Below, piece after piece: positions 1-7,363 of a DNA stretch of 64,000 nucleotides; position 1 is the first letter of the stretch; every line of letters begins with the position of its first letter. Made by a program: the position numbers and the translations under genes. The notes under the pieces were generated by a model. That model made no database searches and was not told the origin of the DNA. It saw nothing but the letters and a program-made list of their open reading frames with translations. The DNA is from Desulfovibrio aminophilus (GTDB taxonomy: Bacteria > Desulfobacterota > Desulfovibrionia > Desulfovibrionales > Desulfovibrionaceae): contig NZ_JAMHGA010000032.1 in the NCBI RefSeq assembly GCF_023660105.1, positions 16,834-80,833 of the forward strand, read 5' to 3'.

Positions 1-1
1 G

Positions 2-175
2 CTTCTCGATGAGTTCGAGGTGTTGAAGAACTTTCTTGAGCGCATCGACGAGGTGGAGCTGTCCGAGTCCGACGTGGACCGCATCGAGCGGGCCACGGCC
101 AATTTCCTGGAGGAACTGCGGGAGCCCCTGGCCCAGATCGCAGCCACGGCCGGACCCGGCCACAGGCTTCAGTGA
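2..175 (+). CDS. C-terminal end of an unidentified protein (truncated by window start)
   Basis: An open frame enters from the left edge and stops with TGA at 173-175, giving 57 residues rich in Glu, Leu and Asp, with a helical look (for example ESDVDRIERATANFLEELRE). No family can be assigned from this tail. It ends 6 bases before the FtsB-like gene on the same strand, so it is probably the upstream member of the same operon. The start codon lies outside the window. Confidence 0.6.
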   Translation, partial: LLDEFEVLKNFLERIDEVELSESDVDRIERATANFLEELREPLAQIAATAGPGHRLQ

Positions 176-181
176 GAGGCT

Positions 182-505
182 ATGCTGGCGCGTCGCTTTC
201 TGGTCGGTTTCCTCATCCTCCTGAACCTCTTCCTCTTTTTTCGGCTCATTTGGAGCGACCAGGGGTTGTTCGCCTACATGACGCTCAGGAACCGCTACGA
301 ACAGCTCCAGGCCCAGATCGACGAGGCGGACAGGAAGAACCTGGACCTGAGCCAGGACATCCGGCGGCTCAAGTCGGACCGGTCCTATCAGGAAAAGGTC
401 ATCAGGGAGCGGCTCAAGTACGTCAAGGACAACGAGATCCTATACCTCCTGCCCGGAGAGTCCGATAAACCCCTGGGGGATGGCGCGGATGACAAAAAAG
501 ATTGA
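182..505 (+). CDS. FtsB/DivIC-like septum formation initiator
   Basis: A 107-aa single-pass membrane protein. Residues 5-23 form a hydrophobic segment preceded by MLARR, giving a short cytoplasmic N-terminus, followed by a coiled-coil stretch (about 35-75). The conserved end of the family is seen in YQEKVIRERLKYVKDNEILYLLPGE, where the signature 'E..aRe.l..vkp.E.v' is recognisable. FtsB/DivIC proteins join FtsL and FtsQ in the divisome and bridge early and late septum proteins. The 3' end overlaps the next gene by 26 bases, which suggests coupled translation. The assignment to FtsB rather than another DivIC-family protein is by family resemblance only. Confidence 0.8.
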   Translation: MLARRFLVGFLILLNLFLFFRLIWSDQGLFAYMTLRNRYEQLQAQIDEADRKNLDLSQDIRRLKSDRSYQEKVIRERLKYVKDNEILYLLPGESDKPLGDGADDKKD

Positions 506-1307
506 GTGGTACCAGGAAGTCCTCTCGCTGGAGCCGGGTTCCAAGGTCTTTTTCGCCCTGGCCAAGCTCTTCGTCGAGACGGGACAGCTGGAAGCGGCAG
601 TGAACACCCTGCGCCAGGGCTTGGACCGCCACCCCGACTTCCTGGAGGCCCGGCTGCTGCTGGCCCAGGTGCTCGTCCGCCTGGAGCGCCCGGGCGAGGC
701 CGCCCTGGCCATCGAGCCCGTGACCAGGGCCCTGCGGGTCTACCCTGATTTCTGGCGGCTCTGGGCCCAGAGCGTGGTGGACGTCCAGCGCGACTTCGCG
801 GTCTTCCTCATGCTCGTGGCCTCGCACTTCACCGAGAAGCCGGTGCAGTGGATGGACGTGGTCCTGGAGGGCGTGAACTCCCTGTCCACCCGCCTGGTGG
901 GCCCGCCCCCGCCGCCCGCCGAGCCCGCCCAGGACCGGCCCGCCCCGGCCGCGCCCCGGGCCCGCGCCGTCGTCCCCGGCGAGGCCCCGGCGGCCGAGGA
1001 GGCCCTTCGGTTCCCGGGCGCGGGCAGCCTGCGCACGCGGACCATGGCCGACCTGCTGGCCTCCCAGGGCGACTATTCCGGAGCCCTGGCCATTTACAAG
1101 GAACTTTGGATGGGCGCCCAGCCGGGCTTCGAGCGCGACGACCTGGCCGGGCGCATTGAAAAGATGGAGACGGAGCTGCGCGAGGGCGGTCCGGCGTCGC
1201 GGCCGGACATGGAGGCGGAGGACGCCTTCAGCCGCCACGCCAAGAACCGGCTCATCGGCACGCTGGAAGCCCTGGCCGCCCGCTTCGAGGCGCGCGTCCG
1301 GGCCTGA
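480..1307 (+). CDS. tetratricopeptide repeat protein
   Basis: About 275 aa. The first 75 residues hold TPR-like helices (SLEPGSKVFFALAKLFVETGQLEAAV, then LRQGLDRHPDFLEARLLLAQVLVRLERPGEA). A Pro/Ala-rich linker at about 140-172 follows. A last TPR-like unit sits near 190-215 (TMADLLASQGDYSGALAIYKELW). It probably acts as a protein-protein scaffold; no catalytic motif is visible. Two start codons are possible: ATG at 480, or ATG at 489, which has a G-rich Shine-Dalgarno-like stretch at better spacing. The reading frame overlaps the end of the FtsB-like gene, so the two are probably co-expressed. No signal peptide is seen. Confidence 0.8.
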   Translation: MARMTKKIEWYQEVLSLEPGSKVFFALAKLFVETGQLEAAVNTLRQGLDRHPDFLEARLLLAQVLVRLERPGEAALAIEPVTRALRVYPDFWRLWAQSVVDVQRDFAVFLMLVASHFTEKPVQWMDVVLEGVNSLSTRLVGPPPPPAEPAQDRPAPAAPRARAVVPGEAPAAEEALRFPGAGSLRTRTMADLLASQGDYSGALAIYKELWMGAQPGFERDDLAGRIEKMETELREGGPASRPDMEAEDAFSRHAKNRLIGTLEALAARFEARVRA

Positions 1308-1344
1308 GACCGGGCGGCCTTCCGGCCCCCGTTCGTGATCATCC

Positions 1345-1360
1345 GCCCGGACGTCCGGGC
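1345..1360. repeat. perfect 16-bp palindrome between TPR and lipoprotein genes
   Basis: GCCCGGACGTCCGGGC reads the same on both strands and lies in the 67-base gap. It has no T-run, so it is not a standard terminator. It could be an RNA hairpin or an operator, or chance in a GC-rich spacer. Confidence 0.35.
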
Positions 1361-1374
1361 CTGAGAAGTGAGGC

Positions 1375-2181
1375 TTGTCCTTGTTGCGACGTTTTCTGTT
1401 TTTCACTCTGCTTCTGACCCTCATCGCGGGGTGCGCCTCCATGGACGACACCTGGGAGGGCACCAAGAGCGCGGCCAAGTCCGCCTGGTCCACCACCAAC
1501 GAGATGGTCAATCCCAACCCTGAGATCGACGTCGACCGCTATAAGATGGAGAACCCCAACCAGGAGAAGCTGGCGCGGCTGTTCACCTCCGTGGACCAGC
1601 ACCTGCTCCGGCTCATGCGCTTCGTGGGGGACCAGGACCTGCACCCCACCGAGGAGTGGATCAACCTCCTGTTCCAGCGCTTCCCCTGGATCAACGGCCT
1701 CATCGTGGCCGACGGCGAGGGCCGCATCCTGGACCGCCGCCCGCCGCAGCCGGTGAAGCCCTTCAGCCATCCGCTCTGGTTCGAGGCCGTCTGGCGCGAC
1801 ACCATCCTCAAGAGCGTGGTGGACAACACCGAACTCGGACCGGAACTGTACTTCGGCACGCCGATCTACAAGGACGTGAGCCTGAACGGGCTCATCGTGG
1901 TGCACTTCGACCCCCGCACCCTGTTCAGCTTCTGTCCCGAGCCGGACCAGCTCATCATCATCGCGCCCGGCCGCGGGGTCTGGACCCCGAACAAGGCCGT
2001 GGACACGGCCGCCCTCGGCCAACTGCCCTGGGACGAGATCCTCAAGGACCACGTCAACGGGCAGGTGGAGGCCGGCGGCAAGCACTATACCTGGATCGCC
2101 CGTTACGTGGGCCGCGATCTCTTCGTCTACCTCACCGAGAGCGTGGACCCCAAGATCGACGGCCGGAGCTGGTTCTTCTAG
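1375..2181 (+). CDS. lipoprotein with PDC/Cache-like sensor domain
   Basis: 268 aa starting at a TTG codon. A lipoprotein signal peptide ends in the lipobox LIAGC with Cys20 as lipidation site; Ala-Ser follow the Cys, with no Asp retention signal, so outer-membrane sorting is likely. The body resembles a single PDC/Cache sensor fold: a long helix (about 58-80), WINGLIVADGEGRILDRRPP as the first strand pair, then LYFGTPIYKDVSLNGLIVVHFDP as the second. Cache domains usually sit in receptors with a membrane and cytoplasmic output; here nothing follows the sensor. Function and ligand are unknown. It lies 29 bases upstream of fbp. Confidence 0.65.
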   Translation: MSLLRRFLFFTLLLTLIAGCASMDDTWEGTKSAAKSAWSTTNEMVNPNPEIDVDRYKMENPNQEKLARLFTSVDQHLLRLMRFVGDQDLHPTEEWINLLFQRFPWINGLIVADGEGRILDRRPPQPVKPFSHPLWFEAVWRDTILKSVVDNTELGPELYFGTPIYKDVSLNGLIVVHFDPRTLFSFCPEPDQLIIIAPGRGVWTPNKAVDTAALGQLPWDEILKDHVNGQVEAGGKHYTWIARYVGRDLFVYLTESVDPKIDGRSWFF

Positions 2182-2210
2182 CGGACCACGCGTAGAAAAC
2201 GGAGAATGTC

Positions 2211-3224
2211 ATGGCTCCCCAGATCACCGTCACCGAACACCTCCTGCTGCATCAGAAGAGAACCCCCACGGCCACCGGCCGCTTCACCCGGCTGTTCAAC
2301 GAGATCATCCTCTCGGCCAAGATCATCTCCCGCGAGGTGACCAAGGCCGGGCTGGTGGACGTTCTCGGCTTCACCGGCGACACCAACGTCCAGGGCGAGG
2401 AGGTCCGCAAGCTCGACGAGTACGCCAACCGCGTGCTCATCCACCGCCTGTCCCGCTGCGGCGTGCTCTGCGCCATGGCCTCGGAGGAGAACGCGGACGT
2501 CATCGAGATCGCCGCCGGACTGCCCGTGGGCGAGTACATCCTCATCTTCGATCCCCTGGACGGCTCCTCGAACATCGACGCCAACGTGAGCATCGGCACC
2601 ATCTTCTCCATCCTGCGCCGCAAGACCCCGGTGGAGGGGCCGCTGCTCTCCAGCGACGTGCTCCAGAGGGGCGCGGAGCAGGTGGCCGCCGGGTACATCG
2701 TCTACGGCTCCTCGACCATGCTCGTGTTCACCACCGGCGACGGCGTGCACGGCTTCACCCTGGATCCGGGCGTGGGCGAGTTCCTGCTCTCCCATCCGAA
2801 CATCCGCATCCCGGAGCAGGGCCGGATCTATTCCGTGAATGAGGGCTACCAGAACTACTGGGACGCGCCCACCCGCCAGGTCATGGAGTATTTCAAGAAC
2901 TCCGAGGGCGCGCGCCGCAAGCCCTACAGCCTGCGCTACATCGGCTCCCTGGTGGCCGATTTCCACCGCAACCTGCTCTACGGCGGCGTGTTCCTCTATC
3001 CGGCGGACGGCCGCGACCCCAAGAAGCCCGGCGGCAAGCTGCGGCTCATGTGCGAGGCCAACCCCCTGGCCATGGTGGTGGAGCAGGCAGGCGGCCTGGC
3101 CACCGACGGGGTGCGCCGCATCCTGGACATCGAGCCCGAGCACCTGCATCAGCGCGTGCCCCTGGTCATCGGGTCGCGCGACGACGTGCTCAAGATCAAG
3201 GAAATCTACGAGTCCGGTTCCTGA
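2211..3224 (+). CDS. fbp: class I fructose-1,6-bisphosphatase
   Basis: 337 aa, normal length for the class. It hydrolyses fructose-1,6-bisphosphate to fructose-6-phosphate in gluconeogenesis. Visible motifs are the metal-binding block ending [21 protein letters not shown], the phosphate-binding [20 protein letters not shown], and the family signature [20 protein letters not shown] with its catalytic Glu. The stop codon overlaps the tsaD start (TGATG at 3222-3226), so the two genes are translationally coupled. Confidence 0.96.
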   Translation: MAPQITVTEHLLLHQKRTPTATGRFTRLFNEIILSAKIISREVTKAGLVDVLGFTGDTNVQGEEVRKLDEYANRVLIHRLSRCGVLCAMASEENADVIEIAAGLPVGEYILIFDPLDGSSNIDANVSIGTIFSILRRKTPVEGPLLSSDVLQRGAEQVAAGYIVYGSSTMLVFTTGDGVHGFTLDPGVGEFLLSHPNIRIPEQGRIYSVNEGYQNYWDAPTRQVMEYFKNSEGARRKPYSLRYIGSLVADFHRNLLYGGVFLYPADGRDPKKPGGKLRLMCEANPLAMVVEQAGGLATDGVRRILDIEPEHLHQRVPLVIGSRDDVLKIKEIYESGS

Positions 3225-4297
3225 TGCTCTGCCTCGGCATCGAATCCTCCTGCGACGAGACGGCCGTGGCCGTGGTCTCGGAGGGCGGACTGTTGTCCGA
3301 GCGCCTGGCCTCCCAGGCCGACATGCACGCCCTGTTCGGCGGGGTGGTGCCCGAGATCGCGGCCCGGGAGCACCTGAGCGTGCTGCCCGTGCTCTGCCGC
3401 GAGGCCCTGGCCGCCGCCGGGGCCGCCCCCGGCGACCTGGACGGCGTGGCCGTGGCCCGTGGCCCGGGCCTGCTCGGCAGCCTCCTGGTGGGCCTGTCCT
3501 TCGCCAAGGGCTTCTGCCTCGGCACGGGTGCGCGGCTCGTGGGCGTGAACCACCTGCACGCCCATCTCCTGGCCCCCGGGCTGGAGCGCGAGATGCTCTT
3601 CCCGGCCTTGGGCCTGCTCGTTTCCGGCGGGCACACCCACCTCTACCGCATGGACTCGCCGGGCTCGTTCCGGCTCCTGGGGCGGACCCTGGACGACGCG
3701 GCCGGGGAGGCCTTCGACAAGGTGGCCAAGCGGCTCAATTTCCCCTATCCAGGCGGTCGCTTTCTGGATGAGCTGGCCCAGGAGGCCGAGCCGGATCACG
3801 GCCTCTTTCCGCGCGCCTACATCGACAACGACAACCTGGACTTCAGCTTCAGCGGCCTGAAGACCGCCGTGGTCACCCACGTGGACGCCCATCCGGGCCT
3901 GCGCGCCGAGCGCATGGCCGGGGCCGGGGAGCCCTGGGGCCGGGGCGTGGACCGCGCGGCCCTGGCGCGGGTCTGCGCCTCCTTCAACTGGGCCGTATCT
4001 GATACCCTGCGCATCAAGGCCGAACGGGCCCTGGACCGCGAGCGGGGCATCCGGGCCCTGGTTGTGGCCGGGGGCGTGGCCGCCAATTCCGGCATCCGGG
4101 CGGCCATGCGTGATCTGGCCCGTCGACGGGGGCTGGAGCTGTTCCTGCCGAGCCCCAGGTTCTGCACGGACAACGCCGCCATGGTGGCCCACGCCGGGTT
4201 CCTGGCCTTGTCCCTGGGCCGCCGCCACGGCCTGGACCTGGAGGCCGTGCCCAGGGGCCGCGCCGTGCCCGAGGACTGGCTCCAGGGCGCGGACTGA
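3224..4297 (+). CDS. tsaD: tRNA N6-adenosine threonylcarbamoyltransferase TsaD
   Basis: 357 aa. It transfers threonylcarbamoyl from TC-AMP to A37 of ANN-decoding tRNAs, working with TsaB and TsaE. The N-terminus [15 protein letters not shown] and the metal-binding HxxxH (His110 and His114 in NHLHAHL) are clear. The ASKHA nucleotide-binding blocks [25 protein letters not shown] and [13 protein letters not shown] are all present. The open frame continues upstream inside fbp in another phase, but the ATG at 3224 matches the conserved N-terminus. It overlaps the fbp stop by one base. A TrmO-type m6t6A methyltransferase domain, which acts on the product of this enzyme, is encoded at 53.4 kb. Confidence 0.96.
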   Translation: MLCLGIESSCDETAVAVVSEGGLLSERLASQADMHALFGGVVPEIAAREHLSVLPVLCREALAAAGAAPGDLDGVAVARGPGLLGSLLVGLSFAKGFCLGTGARLVGVNHLHAHLLAPGLEREMLFPALGLLVSGGHTHLYRMDSPGSFRLLGRTLDDAAGEAFDKVAKRLNFPYPGGRFLDELAQEAEPDHGLFPRAYIDNDNLDFSFSGLKTAVVTHVDAHPGLRAERMAGAGEPWGRGVDRAALARVCASFNWAVSDTLRIKAERALDRERGIRALVVAGGVAANSGIRAAMRDLARRRGLELFLPSPRFCTDNAAMVAHAGFLALSLGRRHGLDLEAVPRGRAVPEDWLQGAD

Positions 4298-4319
4298 GCG
4301 GACTTCACGCCGGGGCTTC

Positions 4320-4348
4320 TTGACAGCGGAGCCGCCTCGAACTACTCT
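4320..4348 (+). promoter_or_regulatory. sigma70-type promoter of trxA-trxB-bamD
   Basis: TTGACA (4320-4325), a 17-base spacer, then TACTCT (4343-4348). The -35 box is a perfect consensus match. It lies in the 147-base gap before trxA, about 90 bases from the start codon. Confidence 0.6.
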
Positions 4349-4444
4349 TTCCATTCTAGCTGCATGTCACTATCGTGAACCGATTCTGGCCGGATTTCCC
4401 GTTCGGATCGGGCATGGGCGAAGCCGGAAAAAAGGAGATACCGT

Positions 4445-4768
4445 ATGGCGATTCAGGTGACCGACGCCAACTTCCAGGACGAAGTGCTGAAGTGCGATCT
4501 GCCCGTGCTGGTGGACTTCTGGGCGCCCTGGTGCGGCCCCTGCCGGGCCATGGGGCCGGTGATCGATGAGCTGGCCGGCGAATACACGGGACAGGTCAAG
4601 ATCTGCAAGATGAACGTGGATGAGAATTCGGCCACTCCGAGCAAGTACGGCATCCGCGCCATCCCGACCCTGATCCTGTTCAAGGGCGGCGAGGTGCTGG
4701 ACCAGACCACCGGCGCCGTGTCCAAGAGCAGCATCAAGGAAATGCTCGCCAAGAAGGCCCTGGGCTGA
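4445..4768 (+). CDS. trxA: thioredoxin
   Basis: 107 aa, normal length for Trx1. The redox motif WCGPC is at residues 29-33 (Cys30/Cys33), with Asp24 and the cis-Pro loop IPTLILF in place. It is a cytoplasmic dithiol reductant reduced by the thioredoxin reductase encoded 5 bases downstream. The start is preceded by AAAAAAGGAG at 4429-4438. Two further cysteines (Cys17 and one in KICKM) lie outside the active site. The gene heads the unit trxA-trxB-bamD. Confidence 0.97.
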   Translation: MAIQVTDANFQDEVLKCDLPVLVDFWAPWCGPCRAMGPVIDELAGEYTGQVKICKMNVDENSATPSKYGIRAIPTLILFKGGEVLDQTTGAVSKSSIKEMLAKKALG

Positions 4769-4773
4769 GACGA

Positions 4774-5694
4774 ATGAAGAATTACGACGCCGTCGTCATC
4801 GGGGGCGGTCCGGCAGGCATGACGGCCGCCCTTTATCTTTTGCGGGCCGGGGCCTCGGTGGCCCTGGTGGAGAAGCTCTCGCCCGGCGGCCAGATCCTGA
4901 TGACCTCGGAAATCGAGAACTACCCCGGTTTCCCCAAGGGCATCAAGGGCTATGAGCTGGCGGACCTGATGGCCGAGCAGGTGGGCGTCCATCCCCACGA
5001 CACCCTCAACGACGAGGTGCGCGAGATCCGCTCCGAGGGCAAGCGCCACCAGATCCTGGTGGGCTCCGACTGGATCGAGGCCAAGGCCGTGATCCTGTGC
5101 TCAGGGGCGCGCTACCGCAAGCTCGGGGTGCCCGGCGAGGAGGCCTTCATCGGCCGGGGCGTGTCCTACTGCGCCCTGTGCGACGGCAACTTCTTCCGCG
5201 ACCGCGTGGTGGCCGTGGTGGGCGGCGGCAACTCGGCCCTGGAGGAGGCGCTCTACCTCTCCCGGCTGGTCAAGAAGCTCCACCTCATCCACCGCCGCGA
5301 CGAGTTCCGCGGCTGCAAGTGCTACCAGGACAAGTGCCTGACCCATCCCAAGATGACCGTGCACACGAGTTCCGTGGTCCAGGAGATCGCGGGCGACTCC
5401 GAGGTGCGCGCGGTCCAGGTCAAGAACCTGAAGAGCGGCGAGGTGGGCGAGATTCCCGTGGACGGCGTGTTCATCTTCGTGGGCTTCGAGCCGGTGATCG
5501 ACTTCGTGCCCGCGGCGGTTGCCCGCGACAAGCACGGCCTCATCACGGACCTCGAGATGCGCACCAACGTGCCGGGCATCTTCGCGGCCGGCGACATCCG
5601 CTCCAAGAACTGCCGCCAGGTGGCCACCGCCGTGGGCGACGGCGCCACCGCGGCCACCGCGGCCTTCGCCTATCTGGAACAACTCGATGCGTAG
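4774..5694 (+). CDS. trxB: thioredoxin reductase
   Basis: 306 aa, the low-molecular-weight bacterial type. An FAD-binding Rossmann motif is at the N-terminus (VVIGGGPAGMTAALYLLRAG). The active-site disulfide is YCALCDG with Cys133 and Cys136. The second Rossmann motif is VVGGGNSALEEAL, followed by HRRDEFR, whose two arginines are those expected to read the NADPH 2'-phosphate. It closes with GIFAAGDIRSKNCRQVATAVGDGA. It passes electrons to TrxA encoded just upstream. Its last 8 bases overlap the bamD start. Confidence 0.96.
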   Translation: MKNYDAVVIGGGPAGMTAALYLLRAGASVALVEKLSPGGQILMTSEIENYPGFPKGIKGYELADLMAEQVGVHPHDTLNDEVREIRSEGKRHQILVGSDWIEAKAVILCSGARYRKLGVPGEEAFIGRGVSYCALCDGNFFRDRVVAVVGGGNSALEEALYLSRLVKKLHLIHRRDEFRGCKCYQDKCLTHPKMTVHTSSVVQEIAGDSEVRAVQVKNLKSGEVGEIPVDGVFIFVGFEPVIDFVPAAVARDKHGLITDLEMRTNVPGIFAAGDIRSKNCRQVATAVGDGATAATAAFAYLEQLDA

Positions 5695-6418
5695 ACGGCT
5701 GTTCGTTCCGGCCCTGTTCCTCCTGCTCCTGGCCTTCCAGGGCTGCGGACTGATCGACTATTACTTCCTGCCCAAGCCCGAGGACACGGCCCAGGAGCTG
5801 TTCGAGGCGGGCATGGACGCCATGCAGGAGAAGAAATACGGCGACGCCGCCGAGTACTTCTCCAAGCTCAAGGACCAGTTTCCCTTCAGCCCCTTCACGC
5901 TGAAGGCCGAGGTGTCCCTGGGCGACGCCTACTTCCTGGACGAGAAGTACCCCGAGGCGGTGAACGCCTACAAGGAATTCGAGTCCCTGCACCCGCGCCA
6001 CGAGGACACGCCCTATGTCCTGTTCCAGATCGGGCTGTCCAACTTCAACCTCTTCAAGTCCTTCGACCGGCGCATGTCGCCCATCGAAGAGGCCCTGGAA
6101 TACTTCCAGCGCGTGCGCGAGTCCTACCCGAACTCCAAGTACGCCAAGCCGGCCGCCGACTATGTGGTCCAGTGCCGCCGCAAGCTGGCCGAGCACGAGC
6201 TGTACATCGCCGACTTCTTCTGGCGCACGGACCAGTACGGCCCGGCCTGGAACCGCTACCGCTACGTGGTGGAGAACTTCCAGGACCAGCCGGACTTGCG
6301 GGATTACGCCCGGCGCCGGGCGGAATACGCCTACTACGAATACCAGAAGACCCTGACCCAGGAAGAGCGCGAACGCATCGAGGGCGGCTGGAAGCAATGG
6401 CTCAAGAAGTGGCTTTGA
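5687..6418 (+). CDS. bamD: outer membrane assembly lipoprotein BamD
   Basis: 243 aa from the ATG at 5687, which lies inside the last codons of trxB; a longer open frame upstream is a trxB shadow. The lipoprotein signal has lipobox AFQGC (Cys20). The rest is a chain of TPR-like helices (AQELFEAGMDAMQEKKYGDAAEYFSKLKDQ, then DAYFLDEKYPEAVNAYKEFESLHPRHED), ending before a charged tail. BamD is the essential lipoprotein of the BAM complex that folds beta-barrels into the outer membrane. A terminator follows directly. Confidence 0.9.
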   Translation: MRRRLFVPALFLLLLAFQGCGLIDYYFLPKPEDTAQELFEAGMDAMQEKKYGDAAEYFSKLKDQFPFSPFTLKAEVSLGDAYFLDEKYPEAVNAYKEFESLHPRHEDTPYVLFQIGLSNFNLFKSFDRRMSPIEEALEYFQRVRESYPNSKYAKPAADYVVQCRRKLAEHELYIADFFWRTDQYGPAWNRYRYVVENFQDQPDLRDYARRRAEYAYYEYQKTLTQEERERIEGGWKQWLKKWL

Positions 6419-6428
6419 TGACGGGAGG

Positions 6429-6457
6429 AAGGCGGTCCTTGGGCCGCCTTTTCGTTT
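6429..6457 (+). terminator. intrinsic terminator after bamD
   Basis: AAGGCGG (6429-6435), an 8-base loop, then CCGCCTT (6444-6450) running into TTCGTTT. It closes the trxA-trxB-bamD unit, only a few bases before the next start. Confidence 0.65.
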
Positions 6458-6460
6458 GAT

Positions 6461-7336
6461 ATGACGCAACGCGGACTCTTTCCCTCCTGGCTGGACGGCT
6501 CCCTGGCGCGCGACGCGTCCTTCGGCCGGGCCTACGCCGCCGTGCCGGACGCCCGCCGGGCCCTGCTCAAGACGGCCATCGCCCGGCTCTGGGACTGGTG
6601 CGCCCCGGCCGAGGCCCTGCATCGCCGAGCCGAAACGCTCTGGCGTTCCGGCCTGCGGAGCGTGAGCCTGGCGGAGCCGCGCCGGTTCGCGATGATGCTT
6701 TTCGATGCCGGGGAGACTTCCCCGTCCCGTCTGCTGGCCGCCCTGGTTCCGGCCCTGGCCGCCGGAGTGCCCGATGTCCTGGCCGTGCGCCTGGGCGGCC
6801 GCGCCCTGCCTCCGGCGCCCCAGCTCCTGGCCCTGGAGCTGGCCGGAGTGGAGCGGCTGGCCCTGCTGTCGCGCGCGCGCTGCGCCGAACTGCTGGCGCA
6901 CCTGGGCCAGGGCGGGGAGTCCGGCGCGGTCCTGGCCCTGGGCCGGGAAGCCGCCTCCGTCGTGGCCGAGGCCCGGCTCCATTCGGCCCGGCAGCGGGCC
7001 TGGACTCCGGGTTCCGGCCCGGCGGGCGTCTGGCTGGAGCGGGGCGCGGGCTCGGACCTGGAGGCCTTGGATTTTGCCCAGCAGGGGGCCGAAATCCACG
7101 TCTGGGGCGCTGGAAGGCGTTCCATTCCGGGCGGTTTTGTGAGACGATCCGGCACGTTCGAGACCTTCCTCCGGCAGGGCTACAGCGCCCTGTACGTCCC
7201 GGAGGCGCGGCGCGAGGCCTGTGCGGGCCGCGCTCCGCTGGTGCTCGGACCCGGCTGCGAGTCCTGTTGGCTCTGGCCGGACCTGGAAGCGTCCCTGTTC
7301 ACGCCCCGCCGTGTCTGTTGGAGCGTGGACGGCTGA
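6461..7336 (+). CDS. uncharacterised protein with degenerate histidinol-dehydrogenase-like region
   Basis: 291 aa, no signal peptide or membrane segment. I do not firmly recognise it. Residues about 83-150 (SPSRLLAALVPALAAGVPDVLAV to ELAGVERLALLSRARCAELL) follow the same order as the Rossmann half of histidinol dehydrogenase (loss or gain of a P-loop-like turn, then 'aGV..v...gg..a.aal'). The GPGN, QAEH and zinc ligands of HisD are not seen, so it cannot be a working HisD if related. The last part carries three cysteines (EACAGRAP, GPGCESCW). It sits 27 bases before the EF-G gene and may be co-transcribed with it. Confidence 0.55.
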   Translation: MTQRGLFPSWLDGSLARDASFGRAYAAVPDARRALLKTAIARLWDWCAPAEALHRRAETLWRSGLRSVSLAEPRRFAMMLFDAGETSPSRLLAALVPALAAGVPDVLAVRLGGRALPPAPQLLALELAGVERLALLSRARCAELLAHLGQGGESGAVLALGREAASVVAEARLHSARQRAWTPGSGPAGVWLERGAGSDLEALDFAQQGAEIHVWGAGRRSIPGGFVRRSGTFETFLRQGYSALYVPEARREACAGRAPLVLGPGCESCWLWPDLEASLFTPRRVCWSVDG

Positions 7337-7363
7337 TCCACCGACACGGACCCCGGAGCGGAC

